Source: Bradyrhizobium rifense (lineage in GTDB: Bacteria; Pseudomonadota; Alphaproteobacteria; Rhizobiales; Xanthobacteraceae). Taken from it: a stretch of DNA of 64,000 nucleotides. This document shows, in pieces, positions 33,755 through 41,806 of this stretch (position 1 is the first letter of the stretch; each line of letters begins with the position of its first letter). Where the stretch lies: assembly GCF_008123425.1 (NCBI RefSeq), contig NZ_VSSS01000033.1:123313-187312 (forward strand), in the 5' to 3' direction. Below the pieces are notes generated by a model, which was given only the letters and a program-made list of their open reading frames with translations, was not told where the DNA came from and did not search any database. A program made the position numbers and the translations under genes.

Positions 33755-34441
33755 ATGGCATTTCGCGTCTTGATCATCGGCGGCACGGGACAGGTCGGCG
33801 ATGTGGTGGTGCGGGCACTGGCGGCGGAGCCGTCGTGCGCTGAAGTCATAATGGTCAATCGCAGACCGGCGTCTCTCAACGCTGGTTCCCGCGTGCGGCA
33901 GGTGGTCCTGGATACGGCATCTCCTCAGTTTCCGGCGGAAGTGACCAGGCTCGCGCAGGGCCTGGCTGCGCAAGGTGATCCCGTCTACGGGGCGTCCTGT
34001 GTCGGCGTCGGCAAAGGCAGCACGAAGTGGAGCGAGGAAGAGCTGACGGCCCTCGAAATCGGCGTCGTCGGCGGCTTTGCGCGCGGTTGTCATGCCGGCG
34101 GCACCACGCGGTTTTCGCTGCTCTCGGCTGCGGGAAGCACCGCGAAAAGCAGAATCCGCTATGTGCGAATTATGGGCCTGAAGGAAGAGACAGTCCAAAA
34201 TATTGGCTTCCAGCGCCTTGCGATTTTTCGCCCCGGAATTATCGCGGGCAATGTTCACACGCCGGGTTACGTCGCCTGGTTGGGGCGTCTTGTTCCCGGA
34301 CGTTTCGGCACGATCGAGCAGGACGATATCGGGCGCGCCTTTGTCGCTGAATTCATCGACGGCGCGGCCCCGGACGGGATCGTCTATCTCGAAAACGACG
34401 CGATGAGGCAGAGGTCTCACGCTCTGACGAGTCGCGACTAA
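33755..34441 (+). CDS. NAD(P)-binding Rossmann-fold protein
   Basis: A 228-residue protein beginning with the nucleotide-binding loop VLIIGGTGQVGDVVVRAL (family pattern GGxGxxG). The body resembles atypical short-chain dehydrogenase/reductases of the NAD(P)H-binding type, including RLAIFRPGIIAGN. A TyrxxxLys active-site pair is not obvious, so it may bind a cofactor without classical reductase chemistry. It follows the acyl-CoA dehydrogenase by 30 bases, perhaps in the same transcript. Confidence 0.75.
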   Translation: MAFRVLIIGGTGQVGDVVVRALAAEPSCAEVIMVNRRPASLNAGSRVRQVVLDTASPQFPAEVTRLAQGLAAQGDPVYGASCVGVGKGSTKWSEEELTALEIGVVGGFARGCHAGGTTRFSLLSAAGSTAKSRIRYVRIMGLKEETVQNIGFQRLAIFRPGIIAGNVHTPGYVAWLGRLVPGRFGTIEQDDIGRAFVAEFIDGAAPDGIVYLENDAMRQRSHALTSRD

Positions 34442-34779
34442 AGTCCCCCAGTTGCAAAACCACGATAGGCAAATGTCCTGAAGTTCCGCGTCATTGCGGT
34501 TTTCACGGGCGTTGCGCAATGGCTCTCACGCGCTGAGCGCGTAAGACTCCGGGGATCAAGACCCAATGACTCCAGAGGTCACGTTGCTGACTCATTCCCT
34601 GTCTTAGACGGCGACAACGAAAACACGACGCGGGAACCACTCAGGTTCTCGCAACGGTTCCGCAGCCCAAGGGTTGGCGCGAATCCGCAAGAGACTGGCG
34701 CAAGTGCGAAAACGCTGACGCGTTCGCTTGGCCAAGTTCTGCGGCATCGGGAACCGTACGAAAAATCAAAGGAGATCTG
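34442..34779. other. Intergenic region before the RlpA-like gene
   Basis: About 338 bases without a supported gene. A short inverted repeat (ACGCGC...GCGCGT) lies near 34528-34542. A strong ribosome-binding sequence AAAGGAGA just precedes the ATG at 34780. The promoter is likely here, but no confident -35/-10 pair is visible. Confidence 0.4.
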
Positions 34780-35271
34780 ATGGTGTTCCGCTCGAGCGCC
34801 GCAATTTGCGGCGCCCTGGTTACGCTTGCCGTGTCCGTTACCGTTGCCCGCAGTGAAACAAGCGGGGTTCATTCAAGCACCCTCGTCGATGCCGCCTGTG
34901 GAGATGCGATCGCTGGCGCAGCATCCACGTATAATCCGTTCAAGCCCGGCAAGGAGGAGGGTGGCCCGAAAACAGCCTCCGGCGAGCGTTATGATCCCGA
35001 GGTGTGGACAGCCGCCATCAAGACGAGCTTGCGTCAGAAATTTGGCGGGGTTCAGTTCGGAGCGAGACCGACATTTGCGCTCGTCGAGGCCGTCGGCAAG
35101 AAGGTCATCGTCAAGATCAATGACGTGGGGCCGCTCAGGCCCGGTCGCATCATCGATCTCAATGAGCGGACGATGCGCCATTTCGATCCGAGCATGGAGC
35201 TCGGAGTGATTCCCGACGTCACGGTCAGGCCGCTGTCCGGCGACGATTGGACGCCTGGGCCGGTTGGCTGA
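34780..35271 (+). CDS. RlpA-like double-psi beta-barrel secreted protein
   Basis: A 163-residue protein with an N-terminal signal sequence (AICGALVTLAVSVTVA, cleavage near ARSE). The mature part has the RlpA/DPBB pattern: ASTYNPFKPG, TASGERYDPEVWTAAIKTSL, VIVKINDVGPLRPGRIIDLN. In RlpA this barrel binds or cleaves peptidoglycan glycan strands at the septum. There is no SPOR domain and no clear lipobox, so septal targeting is not supported. The function may be in cell-wall remodelling. Confidence 0.82.
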   Translation: MVFRSSAAICGALVTLAVSVTVARSETSGVHSSTLVDAACGDAIAGAASTYNPFKPGKEEGGPKTASGERYDPEVWTAAIKTSLRQKFGGVQFGARPTFALVEAVGKKVIVKINDVGPLRPGRIIDLNERTMRHFDPSMELGVIPDVTVRPLSGDDWTPGPVG

Positions 35272-35312
35272 ATGCCCATTGCAGGCCGTAGCAGGCCGAT
35301 GGATGATGACGC

Positions 35313-35831
35313 ATGACAGGCGGGCAACCCATTCTCATCGTCTTCGGCGGCCTTCCCGGCACCGGGAAGACCACACTCTCCCGCGAACTGACGAAACGGC
35401 TCGGAGCCACCTATATCCGCGTCGACGCGATCGAACAGACGTTACGTGCGGCGGGCCACGATGTCGGCCCGATGGGCTACGTCATCGCCAATGCACTGGC
35501 GGCCGAGAACCTGCGGCTCGGCCGGGTGGTTGTCGCGGACTGCGTCAATCCGGTGCCGGCAAGCCGCGACGGCTGGCGGCAAACGGCGATGCAAGCATCG
35601 GCGCGCATCGCCGAGATCGAAGTGGTCTGCAGCGACGTGGCTCTGCACCGGCAGCGCGCGGAAGCGCGCACCTCCGATATCGCCGGCCTCAAACTGCCCA
35701 CCTGGCAGGACATCGTCGGCCGGCATTATGAACCGTGGGATCGCGACCATCTGGTGCTCGATACCGCAAATGATTCGATCGATCGCCTGCTCGAACTGAC
35801 GGAGATCTATCTTCGCGACGGGATTAGGTGA
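35313..35831 (+). CDS. P-loop AAA-type small kinase
   Basis: A 172-residue protein with a Walker A at residues 13-20 (GLPGTGKT) and an early YIRVDAIEQTL segment, resembling AAA_33/adenylylsulfate-kinase or zeta-toxin-like nucleotide kinases. The substrate is unknown. Its last 19 codons and the following 130 bases have a diverged second copy at 39004-39259, on the far side of the signalling cassette. No toxin-antitoxin partner is seen. Confidence 0.8.
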   Translation: MTGGQPILIVFGGLPGTGKTTLSRELTKRLGATYIRVDAIEQTLRAAGHDVGPMGYVIANALAAENLRLGRVVVADCVNPVPASRDGWRQTAMQASARIAEIEVVCSDVALHRQRAEARTSDIAGLKLPTWQDIVGRHYEPWDRDHLVLDTANDSIDRLLELTEIYLRDGIR

Positions 35832-35962
35832 TCTGGTTCCGCTCCCGCGACATTTTGTCGGATGCCCACCCCCGTCGTCATCCGTTCAAAAATCCGTTGC
35901 TGGTCTTTCATTCGACGCTTGGTTCGCCGGATGTACGCGAACTGCATCGCAAGCCTCGGCTC
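35771..35962. repeat. Imperfect duplication, copy 1
   Basis: This segment covers the 3' end of the P-loop kinase gene (DSIDRLLELTEIYLRD) and the bases after it, with CGACATTTTGTCGG, CATCCGTTCAAA and TTGGTTCGCCGGATGTACGC. The same succession appears at 39004-39259 with substitutions and about 60 extra bases. This copy keeps the intact kinase gene but lacks the terminator that ends copy 2. Confidence 0.85.
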
Positions 35963-36017
35963 TCATGGTGAGTGCCTCTACTTGCTCTAAGCTGATCGAA
36001 GCACATCCCCATGTCGG

Positions 36018-37241
36018 TCAAGCCGAACCGTCTCCGTGAGTGCTGGATAGGATGGGCAGATCGAGCAGGAAATGAGTGCCCGTTCGATCTCTTGAAAGCG
36101 TAAGATCGCCCTGAAGCTGCCTCACCATGCCGGTGACCACCTTGAAGCCCAGGCTTGCCCGCGGCTGATCGATGTCGAACCCTTCCGGAAGACCGACGCC
36201 ATGGTCGGAGATTTCGACGTGGAGGTTTCCGTCGATTTCCCGGGCCGAGACTTCGATGTCGCCGCTTCCTTCCGGATAGGCGTACTTGACTGCGTTGGTG
36301 ACCAGTTCGTTGATCAGCAGTCCCAGGGGAATGGCGTGGTCGGCCGCGAGCAGCATCGGGTCGGCGCGGCAGTGCAGAGCGTGCCCTTCGATATTGCCCC
36401 GCAGCTTCTTGCAGAGCTCGGTCATGAAGTCCGAAAGTTCGACAAAGCCGATGTGCGAACTGCGCCACAGGTGATCGTGCACCTCGGCAATGGTCGACAC
36501 CCGCAGACTCGCGTCTTGCAGTGCATTTTTGACATCCTCGGACTGGGCGCTGCGCGCCTGGACGCGGAGTAGGCCCACGACCGATGCGAGGCTGTTCTTG
36601 ACGCGGTGGCTCATCTCCCGCGTCAGCAGCGCCTGGTGCTTGAGCGCTTCATGAAGTCTCGCATCAGCCTGTTGACGCTCGATCGCGATCCCGAGCAGGC
36701 CGGCAAAGCCGGCGAGAAAATTGGCGTCGTCCTGGTCGAACTGGCCGGGATCGGCACTGTCGACTTCGAGCACGCCGAAAAATGCCTTACCTTCTCCGCC
36801 CTTTTCGATCAGCACGTTGATGGCGCGCCTGATGCCGTGATCCGCCAACAGCTGTGGCATGCGGAAGCGGGTATCCACGTCCACATGGTTCGAAATGACG
36901 GGCGCTCCGGTCCGATAGGCGTAGCCGGCCGGCGATCCCGTGTCGGAAGCGAGCGAGACGACATCGATGGTGCCCGGCGCCCAGCCGACCCCCGCGCGCA
37001 CCATCAGACGTTCTTCATCCGGTTCATATTCGAGAACCTTGACGAACGGCGCCTGCAATCCGATGGCGCACAGTTCGGTGGCGCGTTGCAGAATTTCCCG
37101 CAAATTGCGGGTCTGCATGGCGGTGCGACCGAATTCGCCGAGTAGCGACTGTTGTCGCAGCCGATAGCGAAGTTCGTCTCGATTGAGAGGGGCGGACGAT
37201 GTGTCGAGTGATTCCCGGCTCGCGTCATATACCTCATGCAT
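36018..37241 (-). CDS. Sensor histidine kinase, GAF plus HisKA_2/HATPase
   Basis: A 407-residue soluble kinase. Residues about 30-190 form a GAF-like sensor domain. The phosphoacceptor is probably His212 in TREMSHRVKNSLASV, the HisKA_2/HWE-type dimerisation signature. An ATPase domain follows, with LLINELVTNAVKYAYPEGSG (N box) and VEISDHGVGLPEG (G1 box). It has no membrane span, so it senses a cytoplasmic signal. It is divergent from the 74-residue protein and response-regulator genes, which are likely functional partners. Confidence 0.9.
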   Translation of the reverse strand: MHEVYDASRESLDTSSAPLNRDELRYRLRQQSLLGEFGRTAMQTRNLREILQRATELCAIGLQAPFVKVLEYEPDEERLMVRAGVGWAPGTIDVVSLASDTGSPAGYAYRTGAPVISNHVDVDTRFRMPQLLADHGIRRAINVLIEKGGEGKAFFGVLEVDSADPGQFDQDDANFLAGFAGLLGIAIERQQADARLHEALKHQALLTREMSHRVKNSLASVVGLLRVQARSAQSEDVKNALQDASLRVSTIAEVHDHLWRSSHIGFVELSDFMTELCKKLRGNIEGHALHCRADPMLLAADHAIPLGLLINELVTNAVKYAYPEGSGDIEVSAREIDGNLHVEISDHGVGLPEGFDIDQPRASLGFKVVTGMVRQLQGDLTLSRDRTGTHFLLDLPILSSTHGDGSA

Positions 37242-37455
37242 ACGAACTCTCCGAACACGGGTTGCGCCCGGCAGTGCATCCCGAAACTTTCAATGTGGTT
37301 CAGTTGAAGTGTGGCCGTCCTCTTTCGGGAAATCTGAGCAAAATTGATCACCTGCCGAGTTCCAATCGCTCCTGTAGCGGCTTCGGCTCTGTGGTCTGGA
37401 CCACCGACACCGGCAACGTCGGTGTGCGATTACTCACCTCCGGTTTCGGAGGACC

Positions 37456-37680
37456 ATGCCTGATTCAGACAACGATCGTAAATCCGAACTCGAGCGCCTG
37501 CGCTTGGCTTCGGACCTCAGGCAACTCGCCAAGGAAACGAGTGCCCCCGATTTGAAAGAACATTGGCTGCGAATGGCAAGGCAGTGGTCCGGCGAGGAAA
37601 ATGAACCGGCCCAAGACGATAGCGAAGTGAGCGATACCGAAGTGGACGATACCGGGGTCGATAAGGATTTAGGCGAATGA
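37456..37680 (+). CDS. Small acidic hypothetical protein
   Basis: A 74-residue protein: a helical N-terminal half (ELERLRLASDLRQLAKETSA) and a strongly acidic tail rich in Asp and Glu. It has no leader, membrane segment or known motif. Its stop overlaps the response-regulator start, so the two are made together. It might modulate the kinase or regulator, but it does not show the NepR anti-sigma motif. The function is unknown. Confidence 0.7.
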   Translation: MPDSDNDRKSELERLRLASDLRQLAKETSAPDLKEHWLRMARQWSGEENEPAQDDSEVSDTEVDDTGVDKDLGE

Positions 37681-38063
37681 TGAGCGCCCCTGCCGGCAAA
37701 TCACTGCCAGTCGTCCTTGTCGTGGAGGATGAACCGCTACTGCGGATACTCGCCGTCGAAGTCGTCGAGGAAGCGGGCTTCACGGCGATCGAGGCCAGCG
37801 ATGCGGACGAAGCGGTTGCTCTACTGGAACTGCGTACAGATATTGCTCTGGTTTTCACGGATATCAACATGCCCGGCAGTATGGACGGGCTGAAACTGGC
37901 CCATGCGGTGCGCAACCGCTGGCCCCCGATCAAGATCCTTGTCGTGTCGGGCAAACAGCCATTTCAATTCTCCGATCTCCCGTCGAACAGTTGCTTTCTC
38001 AGCAAGCCTTACCAGGCGTCGGCATTGGTCGAGGAGCTTCGATCGATCATTGCTTCCTCTTGA
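37677..38063 (+). CDS. Single-domain response regulator
   Basis: A 128-residue receiver domain and nothing else. The acidic pocket is VVEDEP, the phosphoacceptor is Asp62 in VFTDINMPG, and the conserved Lys lies in LSKPYQASALV. With no output domain, it would act through partner binding or as a phosphate sink. It overlaps the 74-residue gene (ATGA) and sits opposite the histidine kinase, its likely donor. Confidence 0.9.
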   Translation: MMSAPAGKSLPVVLVVEDEPLLRILAVEVVEEAGFTAIEASDADEAVALLELRTDIALVFTDINMPGSMDGLKLAHAVRNRWPPIKILVVSGKQPFQFSDLPSNSCFLSKPYQASALVEELRSIIASS

Positions 38064-38086
38064 TCGCGCGAATCCCACGCCGGTGA

Positions 38087-38986
38087 ATGAGCGTTTTTGC
38101 TCAGACTCAGTGCAGAATGAGTGCGCAAATCATGGTTCCGATCCCACGCGCTCCCATCGACATGCCCGTTGTCCGGATTGGGCAGGAAGGCGAACCGGAA
38201 CGATATGAGGCCATGGCCAAGGTGCAAACGGACCATGATCTGCGAAGCAACCGACTCCTGGGCGCGTTGGAGTCCGCCAGCCGCAAGCGAATAGATCCCC
38301 ATCTCGAGCCGATCTCGTTCAAGCTTGGCGATATGGTCTGCGACGCGGGAGGCCTGCTCAAGCACGCCTATTTTCCTCAGGGTTCCGTGCTGTCGCTTCT
38401 GACCGTGCTGGAAAATGGCGCGGGGATCGAGACCGCCAATATCGGCCGGGAGGGGGCGTTCGGCCTGTTCGCCGCCATGTACAGCCGCGTCTCCTTCAAC
38501 CGGTGCATCGTCCAGCTCGAGGGCCATACGGTTCGCTGTCCCATTCAGCTGTTGCAGTATGAGTTCAGGAACAGCGAGCACGTGCGCGATCTCTTCGTAA
38601 GCTACTCGGAAACGCTGCTGTCCCAGGTCCAGCAGACGGTCGCATGCAATACGATGCATTCGACGGAGGAGCGGATGTGCCGCTGGCTTCTGATGATGCA
38701 CGACAGGGCCGAGGGCGAAGCTCTTCCCTACACCCATGAATTTCTCTCACACATCCTGGGCGCCAACCGGAAATCCGTGACGCTGGCCGCGCAGTCGATG
38801 CAGACCGCGGGCCTCATCAGCTATCACCGGGGAGCGATTCAGGTACTGGATCGTCCGGCCCTGGAAAAGGCCTCGTGCGAATGCTACGCGATCGTGCAGG
38901 AGCGCTTCGATGCATTCCTCACGCCGCCGTCGACTGCGGTCCCGGGCCACAACAGAAGCCGAAGCGACCAGAACGAAAAGAATTGA
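38087..38986 (+). CDS. Crp/Fnr-family transcriptional regulator
   Basis: A 299-residue regulator (269-289 if a later ATG such as 38117 is used). Residues about 75-190 form a cyclic-nucleotide-binding-type beta-roll (KHAYFPQGSVLSLLTVLENG). A C-terminal winged helix follows, with the recognition region LSHILGANRKSVTLAAQSMQ. No cysteines are arranged for an FNR iron-sulfur cluster, so the effector is unknown. It follows the response regulator by about 20 bases and probably belongs to the same cassette. Confidence 0.85.
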   Translation: MSVFAQTQCRMSAQIMVPIPRAPIDMPVVRIGQEGEPERYEAMAKVQTDHDLRSNRLLGALESASRKRIDPHLEPISFKLGDMVCDAGGLLKHAYFPQGSVLSLLTVLENGAGIETANIGREGAFGLFAAMYSRVSFNRCIVQLEGHTVRCPIQLLQYEFRNSEHVRDLFVSYSETLLSQVQQTVACNTMHSTEERMCRWLLMMHDRAEGEALPYTHEFLSHILGANRKSVTLAAQSMQTAGLISYHRGAIQVLDRPALEKASCECYAIVQERFDAFLTPPSTAVPGHNRSRSDQNEKN

Positions 38987-39003
38987 GGGCTCCTTCGACG
39001 CCA

Positions 39004-39060
39004 TGATTCAATTGATCGCCTGCTCGAACGGGTGGAGATCCATATTCGTGACGAGATCGG
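39004..39060 (+). pseudogene. Truncated 3' remnant of a P-loop kinase gene
   Basis: Only the last 19 codons of the paralogue remain: DSIDRLLERVEIHIRDEIG aligns with DSIDRLLELTEIYLRDGIR of the intact gene at 35313-35831. The frame has no Walker motif and no start of its own. Confidence 0.75.
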
Positions 39061-39259
39061 GTGCCCCGCTGTTGGTTGACCCATGCCGCGAGGCGATCGA
39101 ATCGCGTATGCTTGCTGTCCTGCATGATCCGGTCCGACCCCGCCGCGACATTTTGTCGGCGTCAAACCCCGTCATCATCCGTTCAAAATCCGTTGCTAGT
39201 CTTCCACGTGACGATTGGTTCGCCGGATGTACGCGGACTGCATCGCAAGCCTCGGCCTT
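39004..39259. repeat. Imperfect duplication, copy 2
   Basis: Second copy of the segment at 35771-35962. Shared landmarks in order: TGATTC then GATCGCCTGCTCGAAC, CGACATTTTGTCGG, CATCCGTTCAAAATCCGTTG and TTGGTTCGCCGGATGTACGC. Between landmarks this copy has about 60 extra bases (roughly 39061-39138). The copies bracket the kinase/response-regulator/Crp cassette in direct orientation. Confidence 0.85.
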
Positions 39260-39280
39260 CGTGCCGGGGCTTTTCGTTTT
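39247..39280 (+). terminator. Rho-independent terminator
   Basis: A 10-bp stem, AAGCCTCGGC with GCCGGGGCTT (one G-U pair), around CTTCGT, followed by TTCGTTTT. It would end transcription of the Crp-type gene just before the converging LysR gene. Confidence 0.75.
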
Positions 39281-39299
39281 GATGTAAGCATCAGCGTGG

Positions 39300-40217
39300 C
39301 TAGCCGCGCTTTCTTCGCGCTTCGTTGTAGCGGAGCGCGTCGACGATCACCTTGAATGCAGCCGAGTTCTGCCGCGAGGTCGGATAATAGATGTAATAGC
39401 CGTCGAATTTCGGCGACCAGTCGTCGAGCACGATGACGAGCTCGCCGGACCGGACATGCGGCGTCACCATGTCTTCCGGAAGATAGGCGATGCCGAAGCC
39501 TTTGACCGCGGCTTCGATCATGGCGCGGGAGTCGTTGAAGGTCAGTTGCCCCTCGACCCGCACCCGGAGGTCGGGACCGTTTTTGGCGAACTCCCATACA
39601 TAATGACCGCCGGCCGCCGCGCGCCGCTTGATGCAGACATGCTTCAGGAGATCCTGCGGATGCTTCGGCTTCGGATGCTCTTTCAGATAGGCGGGCGAGG
39701 CGACGGCGACGAGCCGCCAGTCCGGACCGATGCGCACCGCGATCATGTCTTTCTCGACGCTCTCGCCGAGGCGGACGCCTGCATCGAAGCCGTCTTCGAC
39801 GATGTTGCGGAAAGCCGTGTCGACGTTGAACTCGACCTTGATGTCGGGATATTTCGTCAGGACCGGCGCCAGCTTCGGCCAGACCGCTTTTTCGAGGGCA
39901 TGGTCCGCGAGCGTGATCCGGATGGTGCCCGACGGCTTGTCGCGCAGGGACATCAGCGCGGCGATATCGCGCTCGATCTCCTCGATGCGCGGCGCAACCG
40001 ATTGCTGAAGCCGCTCGCCGGCCTCGGTCAGACCGACGCTGCGGGTCGTACGCGTGAGCAGCCGCAGGCCCATCTGCGACTCCAGGCGCTTGATCGTATG
40101 GCTGAGCGTCGACTGTACGACCCCCAGTTTCGCGGCGGCCTTCGTGAAGCTGCGCTCGCGGGCGACGGCCACGAAGGCCAGCAGATCGTTGAAATCCTGA
40201 GCTGCCATGGCCGCCAC
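39300..40217 (-). CDS. LysR-family transcriptional regulator
   Basis: A 305-residue regulator. The N-terminal winged helix is FNDLLAFVAVARERSFTKAA followed by KLGVVQSTLSHTIKRLE. The rest is a LysR substrate-binding domain (FNVDTAFRNIVEDGFDAGVR). A start at ATG 40208 (MAAQDF) is possible. It is divergent from the cupin and alcohol dehydrogenase genes, with a T-N11-A site in the gap, so it probably controls them in response to an unknown ligand. Confidence 0.92.
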   Translation of the reverse strand: MAAMAAQDFNDLLAFVAVARERSFTKAAAKLGVVQSTLSHTIKRLESQMGLRLLTRTTRSVGLTEAGERLQQSVAPRIEEIERDIAALMSLRDKPSGTIRITLADHALEKAVWPKLAPVLTKYPDIKVEFNVDTAFRNIVEDGFDAGVRLGESVEKDMIAVRIGPDWRLVAVASPAYLKEHPKPKHPQDLLKHVCIKRRAAAGGHYVWEFAKNGPDLRVRVEGQLTFNDSRAMIEAAVKGFGIAYLPEDMVTPHVRSGELVIVLDDWSPKFDGYYIYYPTSRQNSAAFKVIVDALRYNEARRKRG

Positions 40218-40237
40218 TATTTATGGCCCACATCGAT

Positions 40238-40253
40238 TAATGCAAGCAAATTA
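40238..40253. promoter_or_regulatory. T-N11-A dyad, candidate LysR operator
   Basis: TAATGCAAGCAAATTA has matching half-sites TAAT and ATTA eight bases apart, the layout expected of LysR-family targets. It lies 20 bases upstream of the LysR start and about 100 bases before the cupin start. Binding is inferred. Confidence 0.6.
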
Positions 40254-40354
40254 TACCGGCTAATCGAATGCTGCCGGCGGCGCTATGTATTGCTGTGACC
40301 AGCGCCAGTCTGGGCGCTTCGATCGTTGCAACGAACACCTCGAGGAGGAATGAC

Positions 40355-40774
40355 ATGCAAATCCGGCACGCAGGCTCCCAGCCCTCGGCCCGGGCTCCGG
40401 CGGAGTATTTCAGCGGCACGGTCCGTATCGATCCCTTGTTTCCGGCCGTCGATCCCTCTCGTGTCGCCGGCAATCACGTCACCTTTGAGCCCGGCGCGCG
40501 CACCGCGTGGCACACGCATCCTTTCGGCCAGACGCTGATCGTCACGTCCGGCCGCGGCCACGTGCAGCGCTGGGGCGGCCCGATCGAGGACATCCGTCCG
40601 GGCGACGTGGTCTCGTTCGAACCCGGCGAGAAGCACTGGCATGGCGCGTCAGCGACGGCAGCCATGAGCCATATCGCGATTCAGGAAGCGCTCGACGGCA
40701 GTCCGGTCGCGTGGATGGAAAAGGTAACAGACGAACAGTATGGCGCGGCCGCCGCCATCGGAGACCAACAATGA
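40355..40774 (+). CDS. Cupin-domain protein
   Basis: A 139-residue single-domain cupin. Metal-ligand candidates are visible in motif 1 (RTAWHTHPFGQTLIV) and motif 2 (FEPGEKHWHGASAT). I chose ATG 40355 because of GAGGAGGAA just before it. Small cupins of this kind are often quinone or carboxymuconolactone-related oxidoreductase partners, or metal-binding enzymes; the reaction is unknown. The stop overlaps the alcohol dehydrogenase start (ATGA). Confidence 0.88.
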   Translation: MQIRHAGSQPSARAPAEYFSGTVRIDPLFPAVDPSRVAGNHVTFEPGARTAWHTHPFGQTLIVTSGRGHVQRWGGPIEDIRPGDVVSFEPGEKHWHGASATAAMSHIAIQEALDGSPVAWMEKVTDEQYGAAAAIGDQQ

Positions 40775-41787
40775 AGGCAACCGTCCTCTACGGACCCGGC
40801 GATGTCCGCTACGAAAGCGTTGACGATCCCAAGATCATTCGCCCGACCGATGCCATCATCAAGCTGTCGGCCACCTGCATCTGCGGTTCCGATCTCTGGC
40901 CTTATCGCGGCCTGCAACCGAAAGATGGCCCCGCGCATATGGGCCACGAATATTGCGGCGTCGTCATTGAGGTCGGCAGCGCGGTGCGGACCATCAGGCC
41001 AGGCCAGTTCGTCGTCGGCTCGTTCTGTCTTTCGGACAACACTTGCCCGCACTGCAAATTCGGTTTCCAGTCGTCGTGTGAGCAGCGCGAATTCATGTCG
41101 GGCGCGCAGGCCCCTTACGCGCGCGTTGCACTCGCCGATGGCACGCTGGTCGCGACCAGGGAGATGCCGGGACGCGATCTCATCCCGCATCTGCTTGCGA
41201 CCTCCGACGTGCTCGGGACCGGCTGGTACGCGGCGGACGCTGCGAATGTGAAGCAAGGCTCCGTGGTCGCGGTGGTCGGCGACGGTGCGGTCGGCCTCAT
41301 GGGTGTGCTTGCAGCGAAAGAGATGGGCGCGGAGCGCATCATCGCCATGAGCCGCCACAAGACGCGGCAGAATCTCGCCCGGGAATTCGGCGCCACCGAT
41401 ATCGTCGTCGAGCGTGGCCTCGAGGGCATCGCGCGCGTCAAGGAACTGACCCGGGGCGTCGGCGCCGACTCAGTGCTCGAATGCGTCGGCACGCAGGAAG
41501 CCATGTCACAAGCGCTCGAATGCACGCGTCCGGGCGGCACGATCGGCTATGTCGGCGTTCCCCATGGTGTGACTTTCGATGGCCAGGCGTTGTTCTTCGG
41601 GCAGCGGCGCATGCTGGGCGGTCCCGCTCCGGTGCGGCGGTTCCTGCCCGATCTCATGGATCGGGTGCTCAATGGACGGATTCAGCCGGGCAAGGTGTTC
41701 GATCTCACGCTGCCGATCGACCAGGTCGCCGAAGGCTACAAGGCGATGGACCAGCGCCGCGCGATCAAGACGATGCTGACGGTGTGA
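40771..41787 (+). CDS. Zinc-dependent alcohol dehydrogenase family protein
   Basis: A 338-residue medium-chain dehydrogenase. Visible marks: catalytic-zinc region ICGSDLWPYRG with GHEYCGVVIEVG, a structural cysteine lobe NTCPHCKFGFQSSC, and the NAD-binding loop VVGDGAVGLMGVLAAKEMG. The substrate is unknown. It is translationally coupled to the cupin gene and likely regulated by the divergent LysR protein. Together they suggest oxidation or reduction of a small alcohol or aldehyde. Confidence 0.92.
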   Translation: MKATVLYGPGDVRYESVDDPKIIRPTDAIIKLSATCICGSDLWPYRGLQPKDGPAHMGHEYCGVVIEVGSAVRTIRPGQFVVGSFCLSDNTCPHCKFGFQSSCEQREFMSGAQAPYARVALADGTLVATREMPGRDLIPHLLATSDVLGTGWYAADAANVKQGSVVAVVGDGAVGLMGVLAAKEMGAERIIAMSRHKTRQNLAREFGATDIVVERGLEGIARVKELTRGVGADSVLECVGTQEAMSQALECTRPGGTIGYVGVPHGVTFDGQALFFGQRRMLGGPAPVRRFLPDLMDRVLNGRIQPGKVFDLTLPIDQVAEGYKAMDQRRAIKTMLTV

Positions 41788-41806
41788 CGGCGGGGCAGGG
41801 CGCTGT

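Larger units (their letters stand above)
38987..39299. other. Intergenic region holding a kinase-gene remnant, duplication copy 2 and a terminator
   Basis: Past the Crp-type gene there is no intact gene. The first part (39004-39060) decodes in one frame as DSIDRLLERVEIHIRDEIG, nearly the end of the P-loop kinase encoded at 35313-35831. The rest matches the region downstream of that kinase gene and ends in a hairpin terminator. Confidence 0.8.

Noticed and set aside
34633..34670. GGAAC followed by CGGTT 17 bases later as an EcfG promoter
   Set aside because: The downstream half does not match CGTT and the nearest gene begins about 120 bases later; I could not support it.
37456..37680. The 74-residue acidic protein as NepR anti-sigma factor
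   Set aside because: It lacks the conserved NepR helices, and the neighbouring regulator is not a PhyR-type sigma-like protein.
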